Source of the DNA: Blastomonas sp. AAP53
Lineage (GTDB): Bacteria; Pseudomonadota; Alphaproteobacteria; Sphingomonadales; Sphingomonadaceae
Direction of reading: 5' to 3'
Assembly (NCBI RefSeq): GCF_000331245.1
Contig: NZ_ANFZ01000002.1
Span: forward strand, 258,001 to 322,000
Length of the DNA stretch: 64,000 nucleotides
Shown: positions 46,749 through 54,520 of the stretch, piece by piece
Numbering within the stretch: position 1 is the stretch's first letter
How the letters are laid out: each line of letters starts with the position of its first letter
Notes under the pieces: generated by a model
Seen by the model: only the letters and a program-made list of their open reading frames with translations
Database searches by the model: none
Told to the model about the DNA's origin: nothing
Position numbers and translations under genes: made by a program

Positions 46749-46933
46749 GAGATTATCCTCCTGTGATTATTGGTCTTTCTGGTTATTTTATGGATTATAC
46801 TGTCTAACATTATGATTCTATTGGATATAGTTATGTATCAAGACCCGCTATGGTGAGCGAGTCCTGGGGCGGTGGCAGCAAGCGATTGGTGATGTGAAAG
46901 GGGTCTATACCCAGCGATCAACGACAACCTTGA

Positions 46934-47428
46934 TCAATGGGGGTTGTGGCAATTCAACCAGTCTATGGATGATCCGAAGTCGGGTTTGTCCCGGAACTTC
47001 GTAATGTAGGAGACCCACCCCTTGTCACAGGGAGTGATGTGGGTCTGGTCGTATCCCCAAAGGGTCTGTCTCCAGGTCTGGATGACCATTGACGGGAACA
47101 CCTCAATTAGGTCCTCACGGGGACAATCCATGACCAGATGGTAATGGAGACGCTTGGTCCCACCACCCTCTAGAACGGAGATTACAGGGAGTTGTTTCCC
47201 GAACCGACGGGAGGAAGAACCATAAACCTGTTTGTTTAGGACATTGAGGAAGTGACGGAGGTTCCTGGAACCGTCCTCCGGGGTCAGTGTCACACCGTGA
47301 CGTCCTCGGTTGTTATCGATCCAAACCCGTTGTTTCAGGGTCAGGGTGACGCCGAACGGGTAATTCCAGTGGTCGATGTCGATCCACTGACGAACGGATC
47401 GTTGAAGAGATGAGGAAGGGATGGTCAC
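46934..47428 (-). CDS. HUH-type Rep-like endonuclease (rolling-circle replication initiator candidate)
   Basis: 164 residues. The three motifs of rolling-circle Rep proteins are in order: FGVTLTL (25-31, motif 1), HYHLVMD with His95 and His97 (HUH metal site), preceded by Glu87 and a Gly-rich turn, and YITK with Tyr141 and Lys144 (motif 3, single-Tyr nicking residue). Small size fits Rep proteins of plasmids, phages and satellites. Start is GTG 47428. It probably nicks the element at an origin; no origin was located for certain. Family assignment is by motif only. Confidence 0.7.
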   Translation of the reverse strand: MTIPSSSLQRSVRQWIDIDHWNYPFGVTLTLKQRVWIDNNRGRHGVTLTPEDGSRNLRHFLNVLNKQVYGSSSRRFGKQLPVISVLEGGGTKRLHYHLVMDCPREDLIEVFPSMVIQTWRQTLWGYDQTHITPCDKGWVSYITKFRDKPDFGSSIDWLNCHNPH

Positions 47429-47600
47429 GGGAATCCTATAAAGAGGGGGTGTATATCCCTTATTTATAAGATTCGAACATTCCAGAGTGTGGTCAAATCT
47501 CCAAACAACTTACGTCCACGACTGTATATCGGATGCGTGGGATAACTAGATCGTGGACAGAGGGAATTGTTCTCACTGACATGAATAAGGTTATTTGATA

Positions 47601-48242
47601 ATGGTTATGTATGTTGATACTACTATAGTCCTCAATGGGTCCGAACCTGACATTGATAAATTTCTAAATTATATGTTCTCCATTAAGAATGAATTGGACA
47701 CAGATTCCAAAATTCATGTTCCGGATGGCGGTAAATTGATTGAGATTAATGAAAATGAATTTCAAATATATACCGACTGCGAATGGAAGTACCGTAATTG
47801 GTTCGCTAAGTGGAACTATTTTGAGCAATTAGAAATTGAATCAAAGATTGTTTGGTCTTGTCTAGAATACCTTGTAATAAAAATACGTAGTAGCGAAAAA
47901 TGTCCTCCAATAGCGATCATGGATGATTTACACAAGTTTCCAGAACTAACTGTTTTGCTGGGTATTGCATCCGAGGGTGATTTATATTTGCAATCGGTTT
48001 TTAAGTTTGCAAATGGAAACATGGAGAGTCATTTATGTCTCCAAGGTGATGCAAATAAAATAAAATTGGATGACGATCACTATTATCTTCTTAAGGAAGA
48101 TGAAGACGGAGTCCAGACTCTGGTGCGTAAATCACCCATCACTTATATCGATACTCTCGTGGAGGAGGTGAAGAGCGATAGAGTTCTCGAGGGGGCTCTT
48201 ATGCTTCTGGGCTATAAATTATGTGATGATGTGATCCAATGA
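47601..48242 (+). CDS. Orphan protein, unknown function, island cargo
   Basis: 213 residues, no signal or membrane helix, many Asp, Glu, Ile and Lys residues, AT-rich. Divergent from the HUH gene, with about 170 bp between them. It ends 2 bp before a strong terminator. No family recognised. ATG 47601 is chosen among nearby ATGs (47601 and 47607). Confidence 0.6.
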   Translation: MVMYVDTTIVLNGSEPDIDKFLNYMFSIKNELDTDSKIHVPDGGKLIEINENEFQIYTDCEWKYRNWFAKWNYFEQLEIESKIVWSCLEYLVIKIRSSEKCPPIAIMDDLHKFPELTVLLGIASEGDLYLQSVFKFANGNMESHLCLQGDANKIKLDDDHYYLLKEDEDGVQTLVRKSPITYIDTLVEEVKSDRVLEGALMLLGYKLCDDVIQ

Positions 48243-48243
48243 C

Positions 48244-48271
48244 AAAGACCCCCTTCTGGGGGTCTTTTTTT
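48244..48271. terminator. Bidirectional terminator between convergent cargo genes
   Basis: AAAGACCCCC-TTCT-GGGGGTCTTTTTTT: a strong 9-base stem with T-runs on both strands, between the orphan gene (forward) and the 226-codon gene (reverse). Confidence 0.95.
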
Positions 48272-48280
48272 GTTCAAAAT

Positions 48281-48961
48281 TCAGGGAAACCGCCCTCTGG
48301 ACACAGACACCAGTATTTTTCGAGACCGTTCCAGTGACCGCTTGACCTGACGTTTCTGCTCCGGCGTCACGACCGGGTTCCCATTTCGATCAACATCAGA
48401 ACGTCCTTGGAGGTAGTGGGGTTTCCACTTACTCCGAGGGCGGTTTTCCATATGGTCGATGATAGATTGGCAGAACGCATGCCCGACTTTGGGTTTGCCT
48501 TGATCCTTCCATAAGCGATAGATCATCAGGTCTTCATGGACCGTCCGTCCTCTGATCTCACCGGGGGACAGTTCATATTTCCCGAACCCAACAGAAGTCG
48601 ATTTCACTGTCTTCGGGTCAATTCCCAGTTCCCGCAATCGGGACTGCTGTGTTTCCACGATCAGACGTTTGATCTCATTCACCGTCTGAGTGACGGGCAG
48701 GTTCAACGGGACGGATAGGTTCAGGACGTTCGGGTGGTTCGAAACCCTCTGGATCACCTCGACCCTTGTCCCCCCAAACAGGTGAGAGTGATCCTTCCAC
48801 CACTCGTCGAACCTCACATCCCGACAGTCGCCCCATTCCTCATAGAACGGGAACGTCGCAGATAGGTTCGATTGGAAGTTTGGTTCGTCGAGGGCGAGTT
48901 TATAGAACTCGAACCACAGGCGGATGTGCTGCTTCCGGGATTTGACGATGGGTTGCTTCAT
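48281..48961 (-). CDS. Orphan protein, possibly linked to the HUH gene
   Basis: 226 residues, basic, cytosolic. Opens with an aromatic helix (HIRLWFEFYKLAL) and FYEEWGDCRDVRFDEWWKDH; ends in a very basic tail (PEQKRQVKRSLERSRK). The tail suggests nucleic-acid binding. It shares strand and high-GC local composition with the HUH gene and may act with it. No family recognised. Confidence 0.6.
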   Translation of the reverse strand: MKQPIVKSRKQHIRLWFEFYKLALDEPNFQSNLSATFPFYEEWGDCRDVRFDEWWKDHSHLFGGTRVEVIQRVSNHPNVLNLSVPLNLPVTQTVNEIKRLIVETQQSRLRELGIDPKTVKSTSVGFGKYELSPGEIRGRTVHEDLMIYRLWKDQGKPKVGHAFCQSIIDHMENRPRSKWKPHYLQGRSDVDRNGNPVVTPEQKRQVKRSLERSRKILVSVSRGRFP

Positions 48962-49228
48962 ATTAGTTCAACCAATCATTTCGACAAGACAATGCAATGG
49001 TGATCAAAAACTGCAAGTCGATCCGCTTCGGTGAACATCTGCCGGTTATCGGCACTCGGCAGCGATCGCAAGAGCTCAGAGGAAAAGCCGCTCCCAGTAA
49101 AGGTCAGTTGGTAAATGTAGGCAAATCTTCTCACCATCTTCTGTCCACTATTTAATTCCCAGATTTGTTATATTAAAAAAGTGGTTTGGCAATTATGCCT
49201 TTCACATCAATTAGATTTGGAGATTACT

Positions 49229-49738
49229 GTGAGTATTATTTTTTCTATCGCCATCAATTCGAATAATTTTAATTTGCCGAATGACGCTGAATTTATCAAC
49301 GGAATTTGCTCATCTTTGCCCGAGCATAGCGCTCCGGCACTTCTGGTGGCTCTGGCTTCTCATAATTCGTCGATGGTTCAATGCACGATTGCATCGAGGT
49401 CCGATTTGCCAGTCGAAGCCGTTGAATGCCTGATCGCTGGTGGCAACAGGCAGGTACGGCGAACGCTGGTTCACAACGACGTTTTCAAAACATCGGCGAA
49501 CACAGACTTGCTGATTGAATGGTGTGCGGATGATGCAGAATTTGCTGCCGCCGCAGCCTCGCAAGTCATGGAATTTGAGAACGCCGACACCGAGCGGCTG
49601 TTCGCAGTGTTGTCAGAGCATGTCGATACAGATGTCCGCCGTGAACTCGCTCGAGCATGGAACCTTCCCAAATCGAAGCGAAAAAAGTTCTTGAACGATG
49701 CCGATTTCGGCGTTGCCAGAATTGCATCGGAAAATTGA
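49229..49738 (+). CDS. HEAT-like alpha-helical repeat protein
   Basis: 169 residues made of short Ala/Leu-rich helices with regular spacing; repeats of the form LPxxALLVALASHxNSxVxxTIASRSDLPVEAVECLIAGG...VRRTLVHN recall leucine-rich-variant or HEAT-type repeats that bind proteins. GTG 49229 with ttggag upstream is chosen. It precedes the methyltransferase genes by 400 bp; whether it belongs to the defence module is unknown. Confidence 0.6.
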   Translation: MSIIFSIAINSNNFNLPNDAEFINGICSSLPEHSAPALLVALASHNSSMVQCTIASRSDLPVEAVECLIAGGNRQVRRTLVHNDVFKTSANTDLLIEWCADDAEFAAAAASQVMEFENADTERLFAVLSEHVDTDVRRELARAWNLPKSKRKKFLNDADFGVARIASEN

Positions 49739-50144
49739 GAATAAAAAGCTGGGCATCCCATGTCGGTGCCCAGCCGTTCCCGTTCGGCGATTGCTTTATC
49801 CATCATTGCTTGGCGGCGAATCTGGGTAACAGCCTCTGCCGAACCTTTCATTCCCTCGCTCCCTTTCGCCTTCGCTTGGAGACGCCTGCAGTCATCCGAT
49901 TAGTAGCATTCGAAAGGTAATAGCGGTTCCGCCTGGGTGCGCCGATCGATCTTCCAAACCTAAATATCCAGCCCAAATTCCCGGTATCGGACTACACCTA
50001 GCACGCAAAGTCGATCGCTCCGGGGTTCCCGATGCCCTTGAAAAACAAATCAAGAACAGTGGACACTCCTGCGGCGTATATGTATCGGGATCGGGTAGGC
50101 AAGGACCCACCCGGGCGGTGGATCAGCGCAAGGGTGAGCAGTGC
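49739..50144. other. Gap between the HEAT-like gene and the first methyltransferase
   Basis: 406 bp. On the reverse strand bases 49750-49851 have a good ribosome site and a short frame starting MKGSAEAVTQIRRQAMM that runs antisense into the HEAT-like gene, perhaps a truncated remnant. On the forward strand a 42-codon frame (from 50031) overlaps the methyltransferase start. Neither is convincing. The methyltransferase promoter should lie here; no clear repressor site was seen. Confidence 0.4.
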
Positions 50145-51299
50145 ATGTACAATGTGGTAGACCTGTTTTGTGGCACTGGAGCGTTATCTTACGGGCTGAG
50201 CTTGGAGGATTCCCGGTTCCATGTCGTTGCAGGCCTCGATCACGACGCTGACGCATGTCAGACAGCAAGGGCAAACCACCCAGGCGCTAAGATTCTTTGC
50301 CGGTCCATAAGAGACCTGTCGGCAGCTGATTTCGCCTTGGAAGCCGGATTGTCCGATGTTGATGTGATCGTGGGCGGCCCACCTTGCCAAGGGTTCTCTT
50401 CACTGCGGCCGAAACGGAATAGCAACAAAAACGACCACCGTAATTACCTGTATCTCGATTTTGTTGAGTATGTTGGATTTTTCCGCCCAAAAGTCTTTCT
50501 AATGGAGAATGTAGTTGGATTGATTGGAGAAACAAAAGGTGAGCTTCTTAGTGAAATAATGAGTGATTTCATCAGCCTTGAATACGACGTAGATTTCCGA
50601 GTTCTCAATGCAGCCAACTATGGTGTTCCCCAAAAGCGGGAGCGTCTGATTATGGTGGGTGTCAACAAAAATCTGGTTTCCAAGCCAGTATTACAATTTC
50701 CAAACCCAACACATTTTTTTAATGGGCGTGTGATTGGGACTAAACGCAAAGACAAATATGTGACCAATCCAGCACGAGGGCTCCCTGCGCTTTCTGTAAT
50801 GGAGGCAATTTCAGATCTTCCAGAATTGGCGGCCGGTCAGTCCAGCGATTGCTACGCAACCCAACCGGACAATCCGTTTCAAAAAATGATGCGAAAAGGT
50901 AGTACCGATAGGCTATCGTTGCATCAGGCCGCAGCACATTCCTCGAAAATGCTGGATGTCATTAAGGTAGCGGGCACAAGTAAGAATGCTTTGCCGGAAG
51001 GGCTCGTTTCAAGCGGCTTTAGCTCTTGCTACTCCCGCATGGAGCCTGACCAGCCGGCGACCACCATAACCGTAAAGTTCACATCACCAGCTTCCAGCAA
51101 GTGCATCCACCCATATCAGCATCGAGCTATCACCCCCCGGGAAGCTGCTCGTCTACAAAGCTTTCCTGATTGCTTCCAGTTCCGTGGGTCAAAGACAGCC
51201 ATCGCATCGCAGCTTGGCAATGCGGTTCCACCTCTCTTGAGCAAGGCTATTGCTCCAATGCTGATTCAGAATCTTGAGGGAAGCATCCGTGCGGAATGA
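50145..51299 (+). CDS. DNA (cytosine-5)-methyltransferase, first of two
   Basis: 384 residues with ordered C5 motifs: motif I DLFCGTGAL, motif IV GGPPCQGFSS with nucleophile Cys81, motif VI ENV (Glu121), motif VIII QKRERLI, motif IX ITPREAARLQSFPD, and motif X GNAVPPLL. The target-recognition region is about 200-300. It methylates cytosine in the host target. ATG 50145 has gggtgag upstream. The second methyltransferase follows 52 bp later and faces the nucleases. Confidence 0.95.
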   Translation: MYNVVDLFCGTGALSYGLSLEDSRFHVVAGLDHDADACQTARANHPGAKILCRSIRDLSAADFALEAGLSDVDVIVGGPPCQGFSSLRPKRNSNKNDHRNYLYLDFVEYVGFFRPKVFLMENVVGLIGETKGELLSEIMSDFISLEYDVDFRVLNAANYGVPQKRERLIMVGVNKNLVSKPVLQFPNPTHFFNGRVIGTKRKDKYVTNPARGLPALSVMEAISDLPELAAGQSSDCYATQPDNPFQKMMRKGSTDRLSLHQAAAHSSKMLDVIKVAGTSKNALPEGLVSSGFSSCYSRMEPDQPATTITVKFTSPASSKCIHPYQHRAITPREAARLQSFPDCFQFRGSKTAIASQLGNAVPPLLSKAIAPMLIQNLEGSIRAE

Positions 51300-51351
51300 T
51301 CTCTCCCAAGGATTTTTGCCGTTTGCGGTGTCGAAGCCTTCCCAAGGGGCG

Positions 51352-52626
51352 ATGAGTGACGATGCAAAGCCAAAGGCGGTTTGTCTCTTTTCGTCAGCTG
51401 GGGTTGGTGAATTGGGCGTCCATGCAGCTGGCATCGACCTGATCTGCTCGAATGAGATGGTCCCGTACCGGGCTCAACTGTACCGAGAGAATTTTCCTGA
51501 TAGCCAGATGCTATGCGGCGACATTTGGCAGCTCAAATCCGAAATCACTTCTCGAGCTGCAGAGAGTCTTAAGAACGACGAGCTATTTTTGCTTTACGCA
51601 ACCCCGCCTTGCCAAGGGATGTCTACGAACGGGATTGGCAAGCTCAAATTGGAAGCTGCCGAAGGCAGGCGGGACGTTGAGGACCCTCGGAATCGCCTCA
51701 TCATACCCACGATGGATATTGCATGTGATCTGCGCCCACGGTGGCTTCTTCTGGAAAATGTTCCTGGGATGCGCAACACCGCAATCACGGACGAAAATGG
51801 AAGCTTCGTGAACATCATAGATTATGTGCGGAACCGGCTGGGACCGGAATATGCGGGGGCGGCAGAGGTTGTTCAGTGTGAGCGCTATGGTGTTCCTCAA
51901 ACACGCAAGCGCCTTATAACAATCTTCACTCGAGATGCTGGAGGAAAGAACTGGTTCACATCGAATGGCGGCTCTTTTTTCAGCCAATCGATGCAGGCCC
52001 CCGTAAAAACATTAAGGGACGCAATAGGACATCTACCGGAACTAAATGGCCGACAGGGTGAAAATGCAAGAACTGACTTTCACCCTTACCATTATGTAAA
52101 TCCACTTGATGACCGAAAGTACTGGTGGATTGAGAATACTCCCGAAGGGGACACTGCATTCAGCAACCAGTGCGTCAACCCCGAATGCGGTTTTCAATCA
52201 AATCCTCGTCACAAAGATAGTGTTGTCAATGGAAAGTCTACGGCGGGATTGGAAACACCAATATACTGCATTGAATGTGGGAGCCTTTTGCCTCGACCAA
52301 CCGTGATTAACAAAGATGGATCACACAGACTTCTAAAGGGATTTCACTCCGCATATCGCCGAATGAAATGGGACGAGCCCGGTCGTGCGCTGACGCAGAA
52401 TTTTATTTACGAAGCCTCCGATAACAAAGTTCATCCCGACCAAAATAGAGTTTTATCGGTTTTAGAGGCGCTGATTCTTCAAACTATCGATCATTACGAC
52501 TACAAGTTCTCGATCCAAGGTAAAGGAATCGGTACGGCTCGGATTGCTGAAGTTATCGGAGAATCGGTCCCGCCACTGCTCATTGAAAAGATATGCAAGA
52601 AGATGATTGAAGTAAGTGAGGTCTAG
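51352..52626 (+). CDS. DNA (cytosine-5)-methyltransferase, second, with zinc-ribbon insertion
   Basis: 424 residues: motif IV ATPPCQGMSTNG with Cys87, motif VI ENV (Glu135), motif VIII QTRKRLI, and motif X ESVPPLLIEK, so it is active by motif. A segment at about 270-312 (Cys274, Cys279, Cys306, Cys309) looks like a zinc ribbon in the target-recognition part, not usual for bacterial C5 enzymes. It is clearly different from its partner, as expected if the two modify two strands of an asymmetric site. Its stop overlaps the convergent nuclease stop (CTAG). Confidence 0.93.
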   Translation: MSDDAKPKAVCLFSSAGVGELGVHAAGIDLICSNEMVPYRAQLYRENFPDSQMLCGDIWQLKSEITSRAAESLKNDELFLLYATPPCQGMSTNGIGKLKLEAAEGRRDVEDPRNRLIIPTMDIACDLRPRWLLLENVPGMRNTAITDENGSFVNIIDYVRNRLGPEYAGAAEVVQCERYGVPQTRKRLITIFTRDAGGKNWFTSNGGSFFSQSMQAPVKTLRDAIGHLPELNGRQGENARTDFHPYHYVNPLDDRKYWWIENTPEGDTAFSNQCVNPECGFQSNPRHKDSVVNGKSTAGLETPIYCIECGSLLPRPTVINKDGSHRLLKGFHSAYRRMKWDEPGRALTQNFIYEASDNKVHPDQNRVLSVLEALILQTIDHYDYKFSIQGKGIGTARIAEVIGESVPPLLIEKICKKMIEVSEV

Positions 52627-53345
52627 GAAATTTTTACACCTAGACGAATAAGACAATCTTTGTGCGAATCTTGATAGATCAAGCAACCAGACTTTATCTT
52701 TGCTTTGCCGAGAGAGTTTGTTGCGGTGTTGCTGGTCTTCTTTTTGTCCGATTTTCCTACGCTAACCTTGTTCCAATCGCTTTGATCGAGGCGAGCAAAA
52801 AATATTGCCTTTATTTGCGGAGAGCCATGCGTTTGCGGACAAAAATCATAGTAGCATCCCAATAAATCACAAGCGTGTGCGTGATGGGCCCAATACGTGA
52901 GGTTGGTGATCGCCGCTTGCCTCGGCTGTCCAATACCATAGGAGCTGGCGGTTCGAATGTCGCCGATTGTGCATTTGATTTCGACCCCTCCGTGACGGAA
53001 TGGCGCTAAATGCTCTCTGATTGGCCGCAGCGAGGCCGTATCATAACAAGTGCTCTCAAAATAATGCCTCACTGAAGGATCTGAGAGATTCAACAGGTCA
53101 GGGCGACCGTCAGGATGAGGGTTGGGAAAGAAATTCTGATCTGTTGCGTGTATAGCGTGTTTAAGTACCTCGCCTACAAAACCTGAGATATTGCGCTGGT
53201 TGAGAGAGCTATAAAATTGATTAGTGTTAGACCCCAAAATTTCAGGAATTTTTGCAAGATAATGATTCGCTTTCTCAGCGGATCTCGCCAAGTCGCTTAG
53301 GCTGATGGGGCAAAAATTGCCGTTTGAGTTATGCGTAAACATCAT
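52623..53345 (-). CDS. Candidate restriction endonuclease subunit, PD-(D/E)xK, downstream copy
   Basis: 240 residues. The nuclease motif reads PDGRPDLL ... 39 residues ... GGVEIK (Asp83, Glu122, Lys124), a PD-(D/E)xK core. The region before it, ISGFVGEVL, aligns with ISGLIGEI-like sequence of the upstream gene. The two proteins are related (same core layout, similar spacing), though low in identity. No known restriction family was recognised. It starts in the stop codon of its partner (ATGA), so they are co-translated. Confidence 0.75.
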   Translation of the reverse strand: MMFTHNSNGNFCPISLSDLARSAEKANHYLAKIPEILGSNTNQFYSSLNQRNISGFVGEVLKHAIHATDQNFFPNPHPDGRPDLLNLSDPSVRHYFESTCYDTASLRPIREHLAPFRHGGVEIKCTIGDIRTASSYGIGQPRQAAITNLTYWAHHAHACDLLGCYYDFCPQTHGSPQIKAIFFARLDQSDWNKVSVGKSDKKKTSNTATNSLGKAKIKSGCLIYQDSHKDCLIRLGVKIS

Positions 53346-54037
53346 TCGATTGTTACATATTCATCTGGCAAAATATGAGGTCCACTAAATAAAATTCCTC
53401 GTTTTAGCTTTTCAAAAGCGCCCGGTGTCGTCTGGCAAAAGGAAGTCATGGTGCTACCCTCTTTGGGATTTTGTTTCTCGGTCCAATCACATTCTTCAAG
53501 ATCGTCGGCAAAAAATCCTGCCACAATCTGAGGTACACGGTCCACGTAATTCGATTGGAGTGCTATGAGATTGTTAGTTTGTCGATGATGAGCCTTCCAA
53601 ACCAAAATGTTCTGGATATGCGAAAAGCGACATTCTCTTTCAGACCATTTTGACTTTGATTTTTTAACGCCAAAAGTGTTCTTAACTTCTAACCCGCCGC
53701 CGGGGAATTTTAAAAAATCTTGCTTAGTGAAAGAGTTGAGATTGCCATCGAGGCCTAAGCCGGTCAGATCCAGTATGTCAGGGTACCCATCAATGTCCGG
53801 ATTTCGAGCTAAGTCGACATGCAACGATGAAACCTCATTGGCATAAATCTCTCCAATCAAGCCGCTGAGCATGCGCAAATCAATGATGTCATATAGATCG
53901 AGGTCGACCCCATCTATCGGCTTACCTGCATTTCTGAGATGAGCATTCACGTTATCAGCGGCTTGTATCAGGAGGTCGACCGGCACTTTATCGGCATTCA
54001 GTTTGATATCTTTTTTGCGATGTTGCTTCAGGATCAT
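53342..54037 (-). CDS. Candidate restriction endonuclease subunit, PD-(D/E)xK, upstream copy
   Basis: 231 residues from the ATG at 54037. The nuclease core is GYPDILDL ... 29 residues ... GGLEVK (Asp87, Glu117, Lys119). The ATG at 54037 makes its N-terminus match its paralogue in length up to the shared SGxxGE segment, so it is preferred over 54109. With two different methyltransferases and one paralogue, a heterodimeric endonuclease is likely. It is the first gene of the pair; a promoter should lie in the gap before attR. Confidence 0.75.
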   Translation of the reverse strand: MILKQHRKKDIKLNADKVPVDLLIQAADNVNAHLRNAGKPIDGVDLDLYDIIDLRMLSGLIGEIYANEVSSLHVDLARNPDIDGYPDILDLTGLGLDGNLNSFTKQDFLKFPGGGLEVKNTFGVKKSKSKWSERECRFSHIQNILVWKAHHRQTNNLIALQSNYVDRVPQIVAGFFADDLEECDWTEKQNPKEGSTMTSFCQTTPGAFEKLKRGILFSGPHILPDEYVTIE

Positions 54038-54406
54038 GGAGTACATGTAGCACCACATGCTGCCTGCGCAAGATCCGCCGCTTAGCTTACCGAATTCCGC
54101 TGACCACACGGTCCTAGTGAGTGATGTGCCCGGCTTAGTTTCTGCTAGCTAATCAGAGGTCGTTGAGCTTGGATTTAGTCATCAGATATATGCTGAGAAC
54201 GCCGTCAGCGATGCAGAGGTGCAGCTAGGGAAAGGCTCAAACCCGGGGCAAATCTCAGAAATAACTCTCGGTACCCGGGGTAACTTCTCAATGGAACCGG
54301 CACATTGAAGTTTCAAAGTGCAGCAAGGTATCTTCGGATCATCTTCGGATTTTGTATCGACGATATAATCTATTGAAAAAACACGCGTATTGCATAGATT
54401 TGACTT
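54038..54406. other. Right-end gap of the island
   Basis: 369 bp with no gene. It should hold the promoter of the endonuclease pair on the reverse strand and contains the right 22-bp repeat (54330-54351). A cargo-side palindrome was not seen. Confidence 0.5.
54330..54351. repeat. Right copy of the 22-bp subterminal repeat
   Basis: ATCTTCGGATCATCTTCGGATT; one base different from 41307-41328, same orientation, ending 55 bp before attR. In the excised circle the two copies would flank the 52-bp core at equal distances. Confidence 0.7.
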
Positions 54407-54458
54407 TTGCCAAGGTTGGGGTCGAGGGTTCGAATCCCTTCGCCCGCTCCAGTTTTCC
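54407..54458. repeat. Right attachment site (attR), 52-bp direct repeat
   Basis: Identical to 41201-41252; it is the 3' part of tRNA-Gly without a 5' half, so it is not a functional tRNA. It is followed by the small hairpin GTTTTC...GAAAAC that overlaps its end, similar in form to the hairpin at attL. Confidence 0.97.
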
Positions 54459-54480
54459 ATCGAAAACCATATCACCAAGA

Positions 54481-54501
54481 CCCAGCATGATCCATGCTGG
54501 G
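54481..54501. other. Hairpin 3' of the esterase gene
   Basis: CCCAGCAT-GATCC-ATGCTGGG, an 8-base perfect stem just beyond the stop of the reverse-strand esterase. No T-run, so termination is only possible. Confidence 0.45.
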
Positions 54502-54520
54502 GGCCGCCGAATGTGGCCGT

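Larger units (their letters stand above)
41201..54458. mobile_element. Genomic island in tRNA-Gly with tyrosine integrase and restriction-modification cargo
   Basis: A 13.3-kb insertion between identical 52-bp repeats, the left one within the functional tRNA-Gly(GCC), the right one a tRNA 3' fragment. The integrase is the first gene, 104 bp from attL. Cargo genes differ in composition from the chromosome (42.8-44.1, 44.7-45.4 and 47.6-48.2 kb are AT-rich). Contents: integrase, orphan genes, Fic/Doc protein, serine recombinase, RHH protein, HUH-type protein and a two-methyltransferase, two-nuclease defence module. No conjugation genes, so it is best called an integrative element or satellite of unknown transfer route. 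Confidence 0.92.

Noticed and set aside
49750-49851. Reverse-strand start MKGSAEAVTQIRRQ with a good ribosome site
   Set aside because: It runs antisense into the HEAT-like gene and ends without a domain; at most a remnant.
50031-50159. A 42-codon forward ORF just before the first methyltransferase, considered as a C (controller) protein
   Set aside because: Too short for a helix-turn-helix controller and no such motif is seen.
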